Assembly (NCBI GenBank): GCA_947246355.1
Contig: CAMXQX010000003.1
Location: forward strand, 1 to 45,489
DNA from: an uncultured Bacillota bacterium
GTDB taxonomy: Bacteria > Bacillota_I > Bacilli_A > RF39 > UBA660
Direction: 5' to 3'
DNA: 45,489 nt
The translations under genes and the position numbers were made by a program. Positions 32,764 through 40,039 of this stretch are shown here, in pieces. Position 1 is the first letter of the stretch. Each line of letters starts with the position of its first letter. The notes beneath the pieces are model-generated. The model saw nothing but the letters and a program-made list of their open reading frames with translations. It was not told the DNA's origin and made no database searches.

Positions 32764-34572
32764 GTGAAGAAGAAAAATGAAATAGAATTGAATGGCGATA
32801 ATGATGTTCATTTTTCACCACTAGAGACACCTAAGTCAGAAGGGAATACCCCTTCTGACTTAGGTGCTATAAAAAACAATAATTTACCAAATAATGGGAG
32901 TGGGTCACGGACAAATAGAACAAAACCTTTCAAAGATAAAGAAATCAATATTTCACAGACCCCTTCCCCAAACGATAGAAATCCAAATCAACAAGTGAAT
33001 AATTTTGGCAAAGGCAGTTCTTTGCAACCTATGGAGAAAATACAAAAGGAACCAAGTACAGAGAATGTCACGAATCAAGCCCTTGATTCAAAAATGCAAA
33101 ACCCTCTTTTGAACCAAAACCATATGAAAGGTTTTGGTAGAAATAAAAAGATAGGAAATCCTAAAATCAATTCGAGTACTCCTTTTTTAGGAAAAGGGAA
33201 AGGTTTTTTACCTGGTAAAGGAAAACTTCCATCATTACAGGGAAATAAATTATTATCTTCCTTGACAAAAAGTCCTAATAAAAAGACAGAAGTTGCTAAG
33301 GACTTGGCAAAATCAAAAATCAACATGAATTTGATCGCTGCATTTAAAGCTCTACCTATTCATGTGAAATTAATTATTGTTGGAGTAGCTGCTTCTTTTG
33401 TGTTATTATTTGTGGTTATTATTACTGTAGTGATTTTATCTAACTCTTCTATGGATGGAAACCGTGAGATGTTAGAGGAGTATGTAAGAGGAGACTATAC
33501 AGAAGAACAACTTTGTCATTATTTAAAAAATAATGGATATATTTCCCAAGAAGAAAACTGTGAAGATACAAGTGCATTCCAATTCTTTGTTTCTTTAAAA
33601 GAACTCGTAAAAGAATACGAGGCAAACTATGCGATCAATCGTTTTCAAGTCAATACAGAATTGTTGTATGAAAGTTTATTTTATTTTTCAGCAGATCAAG
33701 AAGCGTATGACCAATTAACAAAAGAGGAAATACGTAATTTGATTGAAGCAAGTTTGGAAGAAATTGAAGAGTCCTGCGTTATCAAAACGTATAATGAAAA
33801 AGAGCAAACTTGTACGAAGAAAAAATACGTGTATACTCTTTATGAATTTAGTTTAAATAAATACATTTCTTATTTGAAGTATGGGACGACAAGTACCCAT
33901 CCGAATTATGGAAATAATAAGGACAATGCGGGACGAAACGGGAAGAGCGTTGCAAGAATTTGTGGAACAGGAACCAATACCGATTATATTTTTGGATATG
34001 GTTTTGTCAATACAAGCTCTTCCCCGTTGGTAGAAAACAGCAATTGTCCTAATGATCCTGTAACGGAAGAAGATTATAAAAAACTTCCTATTACTGAAAC
34101 GAGTTTAGAGCAGTTAAATACGTATGGCGGAGTTCCAAAATATTCGCATATTTATGAAGGTGGTTCCGTTGTTGAAAGTCCACCGATTGGGGAAGTAGTA
34201 GGAAATGGAAAAGGAGCAGATATTGCCGCTTATGCATTACAATTTGTTGGGAATCCATATGTTTGGGGGGGAACAAGCCTAACCAATGGAGCCGATTGCA
34301 GTGGATTTGTGCAAAAAGTGTATGAACATTTTGGTATTAAGTTAAATAGACATTCTGGGGATCAAGCAAAGCAAGGAAAAAAAGTAGCGTGTAATCTTGA
34401 CTCTTTAAAAGCAGGAGATTTGATTTTTTATGACAATCCAGTAAGTCATGTGGCCCTTTATATTGGCGATGGCAAAGTGGTGCATGCCAAAGGATTAAAA
34501 TATAATATTACGATAGATAAATACGATTACAGTCGTAAAGGAATCAATGTTTGTAAACGGATGGTAGACTAA
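32764..34572 (+). CDS. Membrane-anchored NlpC/P60 peptidoglycan hydrolase (VirB1-like role)
   Basis: A 602-residue protein with a GTG start preceded by GAGGTGGTGA. The first ~190 residues are low-complexity and rich in Asn, Lys, Pro and Gly, likely cytoplasmic and disordered. One helix follows (LIIVGVAASFVLLFVVIITVVIL, ~200-225), then an external region with cysteines. The C-terminal ~110 residues form an NlpC/P60 domain: FVGNPYVWGGTSLTNGADCSGF contains the catalytic Cys (~511) and SHVALYIG the His (~560). Such enzymes cut peptide stems so that a T4SS can cross the wall. A 17-bp perfect inverted repeat sits in its 5' coding region. The long N-terminal tail is unusual for this family. Confidence 0.87.
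   Translation: MKKKNEIELNGDNDVHFSPLETPKSEGNTPSDLGAIKNNNLPNNGSGSRTNRTKPFKDKEINISQTPSPNDRNPNQQVNNFGKGSSLQPMEKIQKEPSTENVTNQALDSKMQNPLLNQNHMKGFGRNKKIGNPKINSSTPFLGKGKGFLPGKGKLPSLQGNKLLSSLTKSPNKKTEVAKDLAKSKINMNLIAAFKALPIHVKLIIVGVAASFVLLFVVIITVVILSNSSMDGNREMLEEYVRGDYTEEQLCHYLKNNGYISQEENCEDTSAFQFFVSLKELVKEYEANYAINRFQVNTELLYESLFYFSADQEAYDQLTKEEIRNLIEASLEEIEESCVIKTYNEKEQTCTKKKYVYTLYEFSLNKYISYLKYGTTSTHPNYGNNKDNAGRNGKSVARICGTGTNTDYIFGYGFVNTSSSPLVENSNCPNDPVTEEDYKKLPITETSLEQLNTYGGVPKYSHIYEGGSVVESPPIGEVVGNGKGADIAAYALQFVGNPYVWGGTSLTNGADCSGFVQKVYEHFGIKLNRHSGDQAKQGKKVACNLDSLKAGDLIFYDNPVSHVALYIGDGKVVHAKGLKYNITIDKYDYSRKGINVCKRMVD
32828..32866. repeat. Perfect 17-bp inverted repeat inside the NlpC/P60 gene
   Basis: CACCTAAGTCAGAAGGG and CCCTTCTGACTTAGGTG flank a five-base loop (AATAC), about 65 bases after the start codon. 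It encodes LETPKSEGNTPSDLGAIK in the low-complexity tail. No U tract follows, so it is not a standard terminator. Confidence 0.9.
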
Positions 34573-34591
34573 GGAAGTAGGTGAATCGAAT

Positions 34592-35974
34592 ATGAAAAAG
34601 ATAAAGCTATTATTAATAGGAGGGATGGTTTTTATTCTTCTTTTGTATTCTATCACCCTTTCTTCTACTAATACAATTGTGAATCAAGCAAAAGTCTATC
34701 ATGTATCTTCTTCTGATATTTCTGCCAAGTCCACCATGTTCGTGGATGCCTCTTTGGAATTTGGAGTTCCAGCTTCTATTTTAATGGCCTTAGCGATTGA
34801 AGAAACCAGTTTTGGTACGAAAGGTGTCGCTTTAAGTTTAAATAACTGGTTTGGTATGGAAAAATCGAGCCTTTACCCAACAGATCCGAATTATAAAGGA
34901 AGATTTGAAAAATATCCCAATGCAAAAGATTCTATCCGTGATGCAGCAAGATTGCTTGGTTCTCCTAAAGCAAGTTATAAGATTACCAATATTATCATTA
35001 ATAATGGTAGACTAGAGGGTTCTTATGATAAAATTGTACGTTCTATTACAGCACACTGGTGTGTAAATGAACCTGGAGCTCCTTGTAGTTACGATGCACA
35101 AACATTACTTGATGATATAGAAAAATACAATTTAAGACAGTATGATAAGGAATTAGGTAGGTTATCGACTGATGAATTAAAACAAATATTGAATAAGTAC
35201 TATGGACCTAATGCGATTCCTATACCTGGATATGACAAAGTAGAGGGTGGATGGAATGGAGATTATACCAATCCAGATATTGGTGCCAACGATGTAAATG
35301 GAATCTATTTCAATACTTCCTATTCTGGGAATATCGAGGAGGGATATATTTATAAAAAATACGCTAACAATGTAGTGTGGGGCAATATAGGAGCAGATTC
35401 TGATGAAAAAAAAGTGGATACCATTATTCGAAGAACATTTATTCAAGGAGAAGAATTGTATGGGGATGGAGTCCTTCATGCGGATGATTTCTTGTTTAAT
35501 GGAACAGACGAGGAAGCACCAGGAGAAAATGGAGGAAATGGAAAGGGAATCCCTCTTGCGTGTTATGTACGAATTTCTTCTAACTTTGACAATCAAGAAG
35601 AATTCAGAAAGTCAAAGCATAAGGGGCTTGATTTAGCCGCTCCAAGAGGAACGAATATTTATTCTGTGACGGATGGAACAGTAGTGCAAACCTATTCTGG
35701 ATGTTCCCCTAATGGGTTTTATGGTTCAAAATGTGGTGGAGGTTATGGCAATCATGTTAGAATAAAAGGAAATGATGGATATACGTATATATATGCACAT
35801 ATGCAGACAAGTCCATCCGTTAAGCGAGGAGATACTGTTAGTGAAGGTCGAAAAATAGGAATTGTTGGCTCGTCTGGAAGTTCTACAGGACCTCATTTGC
35901 ATTTTGAGGTTAAAAAAGGAGTAAGTATCAATCCACTTCCTTTTGCGAATGTATCGCTTATTCCCAAATGTTAG
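34592..35974 (+). CDS. Bifunctional cell-wall hydrolase: glucosaminidase-like plus M23 endopeptidase
   Basis: A 460-residue protein with an N-terminal helix/signal (IKLLLIGGMVFILLLYSITLSS). Residues ~45-190 resemble the GH73/lysozyme-fold glucosaminidase: FGVPASILMALAIEETSFGTKG with the acid residue, NNWFGMEKS, YPNAKDSIRDAARLL. A linker follows, then an M23 (LytM) domain at ~330-455 with the zinc-binding HKGLDLAAP and HLHFEV motifs and the YIYAHM histidine. It can therefore cut both glycan and peptide strands. This is the second wall hydrolase of the locus, 19 bases after the first, an arrangement expected for a VirB1-like function in a thick wall. It could be exported or membrane-held by its uncleaved helix. 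Confidence 0.85.
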   Translation: MKKIKLLLIGGMVFILLLYSITLSSTNTIVNQAKVYHVSSSDISAKSTMFVDASLEFGVPASILMALAIEETSFGTKGVALSLNNWFGMEKSSLYPTDPNYKGRFEKYPNAKDSIRDAARLLGSPKASYKITNIIINNGRLEGSYDKIVRSITAHWCVNEPGAPCSYDAQTLLDDIEKYNLRQYDKELGRLSTDELKQILNKYYGPNAIPIPGYDKVEGGWNGDYTNPDIGANDVNGIYFNTSYSGNIEEGYIYKKYANNVVWGNIGADSDEKKVDTIIRRTFIQGEELYGDGVLHADDFLFNGTDEEAPGENGGNGKGIPLACYVRISSNFDNQEEFRKSKHKGLDLAAPRGTNIYSVTDGTVVQTYSGCSPNGFYGSKCGGGYGNHVRIKGNDGYTYIYAHMQTSPSVKRGDTVSEGRKIGIVGSSGSSTGPHLHFEVKKGVSINPLPFANVSLIPKC

Positions 35975-35986
35975 AAAGGACACAAA

Positions 35987-36679
35987 ATGAAAAAAATATT
36001 CTTTATATGTTTAATTTTCATTCTATTTTGTGGATGTACTGCAGAAGTGGATATGGTTGTTACTACGAATCAAAAAGTAGAGGAAAAGATAAAAATTGCA
36101 ATCGCACAGCACCATATCCTCGCATATTCTTCTTTAAATGAATTTAAACAAAACTATAGAAATATTCTTGATGGGTATGATAAAAACTACTCTTTGAATG
36201 TGTATTCTAAAGGCGATACAATTACTAGTATTGTGAAAAATAAAGATCAAATCGATTCACTTGGGGTGGAAGGAATGAGCATTCTTTTATTTCAAAAAAT
36301 AGAAAAGAAAGAGAGGAGCTATGTTCTTAAATTCTCAGATCAAGTAAAGGATTTATTGCAGCCAAATTTAGAAATGGAAATAGAAGAAGAGGAACTTTTA
36401 AAAGAGATAAAAATTCATATTCAATTTCATAACGTTATTGAAAATGCAAATAGCGATTCTTACAATTCCAAAAGCAATACCTATACTTGGATAATGAATA
36501 AAGATAATTTGGACCGTAATATTGAATTTACAATTGCAAAAGAAAAAAGATATGATATAATAATTCCATATTTAATAAAAAAATATTTTGATTTAATTCT
36601 TTTAGGTGTATTGGTGGTCATAGTTTTCGTTGTTAGTTTATTTATTATACGAAAAGCGAAAAGAGAAAATGCGATTTAG
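35987..36679 (+). CDS. Secreted/lipoprotein-like protein with C-terminal helix, T4SS accessory
   Basis: A 230-residue protein with an N-terminal signal ending FCGC-TAEVDMVV, a poor but possible lipobox. The ~160-residue external domain is not recognised (NQKVEEKIKIAIAQHH..., a mixed alpha/beta pattern). A C-terminal helix follows (LILLGVLVVIVFVVSLFII) with a basic tail. The pattern resembles LppM-type or YcgO-like small anchored proteins, but I cannot name the family. Short gaps on both sides (12 and 11 bases) put it in the operon between the wall hydrolase and the coupling protein genes. Role unknown. Confidence 0.65.
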   Translation: MKKIFFICLIFILFCGCTAEVDMVVTTNQKVEEKIKIAIAQHHILAYSSLNEFKQNYRNILDGYDKNYSLNVYSKGDTITSIVKNKDQIDSLGVEGMSILLFQKIEKKERSYVLKFSDQVKDLLQPNLEMEIEEEELLKEIKIHIQFHNVIENANSDSYNSKSNTYTWIMNKDNLDRNIEFTIAKEKRYDIIIPYLIKKYFDLILLGVLVVIVFVVSLFIIRKAKRENAI

Positions 36680-36690
36680 GAGGTTTAAAG

Positions 36691-38730
36691 ATGAAGTTAA
36701 AATTTAAGGCGGAAGCAAAAGATGTTGCTATATTTGTAGTCTTTTTAATTGTTCTACTCTATGTAATTTGTCTTGCTGTTGTCAATTCCATTACTTTTTT
36801 AAATGAGGGGAGATTACACGGCTTAAATCCATTGCCTGCTTTTACGAGCAATTATTTAGCGCCTACTATGGTATTTTACCTTATTGCTGTTATTGCAGCT
36901 TTTACAAGTGTGCAGTCTTACTTTTTTGAAAGAGAAAAAGGAGTTGGAATTTCTATTGGTGGTAAAACAGAGAAAGGGTATTCTAGATGGGCCAAAGATA
37001 AAGAAATAAAAGCAGAGTTGGAACTTGTTCATCCCATGGATGTAAATATTCCAAAGGGTGGAATACCCCTTATTAACAATGGAAAAGAAATATGGGTCGA
37101 TACTTCTGGATACCATAATATGATTATTGGTTCAACAGGAAGTGGGAAATCACAAGCTTTATCGTTTCCTTTCATCCGCGTTTTAGCAAAAGCAGGAGAA
37201 TCCATGATTGTAACCGACCCCAAAGGAGAGCTTTATGAAGGTACTGCAAACGAATTAAGAGAGCGTGGATACAATATTGTCATTTTAAATTTCCGTGATC
37301 CACAGAAGGGAAATTGTTGGAACCCCTTTTCTCTTCCTTATAAGCTTTATAAAGAGGGAAACATTGATAAGTCTACGGAATTATTAGAAGACTTAGCTAA
37401 AAATATTTTATATGACGAAAATAATAAAGGTGCAGATCCCTTTTGGGAAAATACAGCAGCCGACTATTTTACAGGTCTTTCTCTCGCTCTTTTTGATGAT
37501 GCCAATGAATTAGAAATTAATTTAAATAGTATTAACTTAATGAGTACTGTGGGGGAAGAGAAAATAGGGGGAACGACAGTTATTAAAGAATACTTTGATG
37601 GTAAAGATAAAAACGCGGGAGCGTATATCAATGCTGCTAGTACTCTTATGGCTCCTTCGGAGACCAAGGGAAGTATTTTGTCTGTGTTCAAGCAAAAAAT
37701 AAAACTCTTTTCTTCTCGTGATAATTTATCCGAGATGTTATCAAGCAGTGACTTTGACATGGAAGATATTGGAAGAAAGAAAACGGCCGTATTTATTGTC
37801 GTACAAGATGAGAAAAAAACTTATCATTCTCTTGTAACCATTTTCTTAAAACAATGTTATGAAACTTTGGTGCGAGTAGCCCAAGAAACAGGAGGAAAAT
37901 TAAAATATAGAACCAACTTTTTAATGGATGAATTTGCCAATATGCCGCCCTTAGGGGATGTGGATGCTATGGTATCTGCCGCTCGCTCTAGAAATATAAG
38001 GCTTTCTTTTATCATTCAAAACTTTTCACAATTAAATGATGTATATGGAAAAGAAAAAGCAGAAACCATTCGTGGAAACTGTGGAAATACAATCTATATT
38101 TTAAGCACAGAACTTGCCGCTTTGGAAGAAATTAGTAAAATGTGTGGGGAAGTAAAATCGAAAAAAGAAGATAAAACGGATTCGAGACCACTTGTAACTG
38201 TGACAGACTTGCAAAACATGAAAGAAGAGGAAGCCATCATTTTACGTTCTAGAAATAGACCTTATAAAACAAAATTGAAATTCGATTGGAAAATAACTTG
38301 GGGGGCCAACTACGAAAAAGCAACTTATCCAAATCGAGAAAAAAAAGAAGTTAAAGTTTTTGATTTAAAATCCATTGTGGAAGAAAAACGAAATCAAAAG
38401 ATGAGTGAAATGTTAGGTTCTATAAAAGATAAAGATGGCAAAGTTCCAAGCTTTCCAGGATTTCCAGGCCTGCCAAAGATGCCAGCAGCGTTTTCAAATA
38501 GTAAACCAAATCCAGGAGGTTTTAATACCGATGATATCATAAAGAGAATTGATGCTCGTATTGCAGAACTAGAGGCAGAAGAGAAAAGGGAAAGGGAGGA
38601 ACAACAAAAGAAGGAGAATAGGAATAAAATGGAATCTCTTGAACCAAAAGTAGTCAATATGCCAAAGAAAAATAAAGAGATTACGGATGATCAATTTTTT
38701 GACGACTTTTTTTGCGATGATGAATTTTAA
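36691..38730 (+). CDS. virD4: VirD4/TraG-type T4SS coupling ATPase
   Basis: A 679-residue protein that recruits substrates to the T4SS. Two N-terminal helices (~10-35 and ~60-80: VAIFVVFLIVLLYVICLAVV, MVFYLIAVIAAFTSVQSYFF) anchor it. The ATPase domain has Walker A GSTGSGKSQALSFP (~146), then SMIVTDPKGELYE, Walker B NFLMDEFANMPPLGD (~410), and the VirD4/TraG RSRNIRLSFIIQNFSQL segment. The C-terminal ~130 residues are charged and Pro/Gly-containing (FPGFPGLPKMPAAF) and end in a very acidic tip (DQFFDDFFCDDEF). A coupling protein normally handles DNA-relaxase complexes or effector proteins; neither is visible here. It ends the T4SS operon, before a terminator. Confidence 0.93.
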   Translation: MKLKFKAEAKDVAIFVVFLIVLLYVICLAVVNSITFLNEGRLHGLNPLPAFTSNYLAPTMVFYLIAVIAAFTSVQSYFFEREKGVGISIGGKTEKGYSRWAKDKEIKAELELVHPMDVNIPKGGIPLINNGKEIWVDTSGYHNMIIGSTGSGKSQALSFPFIRVLAKAGESMIVTDPKGELYEGTANELRERGYNIVILNFRDPQKGNCWNPFSLPYKLYKEGNIDKSTELLEDLAKNILYDENNKGADPFWENTAADYFTGLSLALFDDANELEINLNSINLMSTVGEEKIGGTTVIKEYFDGKDKNAGAYINAASTLMAPSETKGSILSVFKQKIKLFSSRDNLSEMLSSSDFDMEDIGRKKTAVFIVVQDEKKTYHSLVTIFLKQCYETLVRVAQETGGKLKYRTNFLMDEFANMPPLGDVDAMVSAARSRNIRLSFIIQNFSQLNDVYGKEKAETIRGNCGNTIYILSTELAALEEISKMCGEVKSKKEDKTDSRPLVTVTDLQNMKEEEAIILRSRNRPYKTKLKFDWKITWGANYEKATYPNREKKEVKVFDLKSIVEEKRNQKMSEMLGSIKDKDGKVPSFPGFPGLPKMPAAFSNSKPNPGGFNTDDIIKRIDARIAELEAEEKREREEQQKKENRNKMESLEPKVVNMPKKNKEITDDQFFDDFFCDDEF

Positions 38731-38749
38731 AGTCTTATGGACTTTTTTT
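38729..38749 (+). terminator. Terminator ending the T4SS operon
   Basis: AAAGTC, TTATG and GACTTT with a T7 run begin at the stop codon of the coupling protein gene. Confidence 0.75.
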
Positions 38750-38796
38750 CTATGCATAAAATTTGAACTTCATATACTGTAAGTAGGAGGAATATT

Positions 38797-39087
38797 ATGG
38801 TAAATTCGATAACAATCGGTGAACTTCTTAAACTTGTACCCTCCTCATCCATTATTGATATAAGAAACAGCCAAAGTTATAACAATAATCATATTCCAGG
38901 GGCTATAAATGTTCCTTATGAAAAACTTATTCTCCAACCTGATGTTTATTTAAAATTTTCGCAGAACTACTATATATATTGTCAAAAAGGTGTTTCAAGT
39001 AAAAGAGTTGTTTCTCTTTTGAATCGAATGGGGTATCATACTGTTCATGTTGAAGGCGGATATGAGGAGTGGATTATGAAAAAATAG
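38797..39087 (+). CDS. Single-domain rhodanese-like sulfurtransferase
   Basis: A 96-residue cytoplasmic protein with a full rhodanese fold signature: SIIDIRNSQSYNNNHIPGAINVPYEKL, then YYIYCQKGVSSKRVVSLLNRMGYHTVHVEGGYEEW. The active-site Cys is in YCQKGVSSKR, as in PspE/GlpE-type proteins. Such proteins move sulfur atoms; the acceptor is unknown. It is a single gene between terminators, unrelated to the T4SS. Confidence 0.9.
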   Translation: MVNSITIGELLKLVPSSSIIDIRNSQSYNNNHIPGAINVPYEKLILQPDVYLKFSQNYYIYCQKGVSSKRVVSLLNRMGYHTVHVEGGYEEWIMKK

Positions 39088-39115
39088 ATGAGAGAAACTT
39101 ATCTATTTTTCTTTT
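39081..39115 (+). terminator. Terminator after rhodanese gene
   Basis: AAAATAGAT, eleven bases of loop and ATCTATTTT followed by TCTTTT overlap the stop codon. Confidence 0.75.
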
Positions 39116-39164
39116 AAAAAATATTGTATTTTGTCTAGAAAAAATCATTCCATGCATGTTGTTG

Positions 39165-39192
39165 TTGAACTACTAAAAAAATATGGTATAAT
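39165..39192 (+). promoter_or_regulatory. Promoter of cdaA-cdaR
   Basis: TTGAAC, 16 bases and TATAAT, with TGG directly before the -10 giving an extended TGGTATAAT. It lies 25 bases before the cdaA ATG. Confidence 0.65.
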
Positions 39193-39217
39193 TTTACTTA
39201 GAATAAAGGAGGCTTAT

Positions 39218-40039
39218 ATGACATTTGATGCAATCACCAATCTACTTGTTAAAATTATTGATGTTATGGTAGTTTGGCTTTTATTATACTATATTTTAAA
39301 AAATGTAAGAAAAAATGTGAAAATGTTGCTATTATTCAAGGGGATTACGATTTTAATTTTATTAAAAATAGTGAGCGGAATTTTTAATCTAGTAACAGTA
39401 GGCTATTTGCTGGATTACATTATTACTTGGGGACCTCTCGCTATTATTGTTGTTTTCCAACCAGAGATTAGAAACGTCTTAGAATATTTAGGAAGAACAC
39501 AACTTCTTGGAAGGCATAAGGTCTTGACGGTCGACGAAAGAGAAAGAGTTGTTTATGAAATTACGAATGCCCTTGATTATTTAAAAAAATCTAGAATTGG
39601 GGCTTTAATTGTCCTTGAAAGAGACAATAGTCTAAACGATTACATAGAGAAATCAAAGAAACTTTACGCTGATATTTCTTCAGATTTACTCATTTCTATT
39701 TTTTTCCCAAACAATCCACTTCATGATGGAGGCGTTATTATTCAAGGGGATAAAATTACGAGTGCTGGTGCAGTATTTCCAACGAGCGATAACTTAAAAA
39801 TTAGTAAACGTCTTGGTACAAGACATAGAGCAGCCTTAGGAATTTCAGAAACAGGAGACTGTATTGCTTTGATTGTCTCAGAGGAAACAGGAAGGGTTTC
39901 TATTGCTATGAATGGAGAACTTAATTATAACTTAACTCTTGATGAAGTAAAAATGACACTTCTTGAAGAATTGAGGCCAAAGAAAATGATTTTTGTGGAT
40001 GAAGAGGAGGAGAATGATGAAAATAGTGCAAGTGTTTAA
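39218..40039 (+). CDS. cdaA: Diadenylate cyclase CdaA
   Basis: Makes cyclic di-AMP from two ATP at the membrane, a signal for potassium, osmotic and wall homeostasis. The start at MTFDAITNLLVK is chosen because AAAGGAGG precedes it by six bases; the track's longer ORF runs through the promoter. Three N-terminal helices (VMVVWLLLYYIL, MLLLFKGITILILLKIVSG, LLDYIITWGPLAIIVVFQPEI) lead to the DAC domain, with NPLHDGGVIIQGDKI and LGTRHRAALGISE (the RHR motif). The usual DGA motif reads DGG here. Overlaps cdaR, as in other Firmicutes. Confidence 0.93.
   Translation: MTFDAITNLLVKIIDVMVVWLLLYYILKNVRKNVKMLLLFKGITILILLKIVSGIFNLVTVGYLLDYIITWGPLAIIVVFQPEIRNVLEYLGRTQLLGRHKVLTVDERERVVYEITNALDYLKKSRIGALIVLERDNSLNDYIEKSKKLYADISSDLLISIFFPNNPLHDGGVIIQGDKITSAGAVFPTSDNLKISKRLGTRHRAALGISETGDCIALIVSEETGRVSIAMNGELNYNLTLDEVKMTLLEELRPKKMIFVDEEEENDENSASV

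Noticed and set aside
35177-35596. 139-aa minus-strand ORF
   Set aside because: It lies opposite the well-supported wall-hydrolase gene, has no ribosome site and reads as anti-sense low-complexity.
11682-38730. Integrative conjugative element
   Set aside because: T4SS genes invite this label, but I see no integrase, excisionase, relaxase, oriT, att repeats or tRNA junction, and composition does not visibly change at the block edges.
38763-38778. TTGAAC/TATACT promoter for the rhodanese gene
   Set aside because: Only four bases separate the two boxes; no correctly spaced partner was found.
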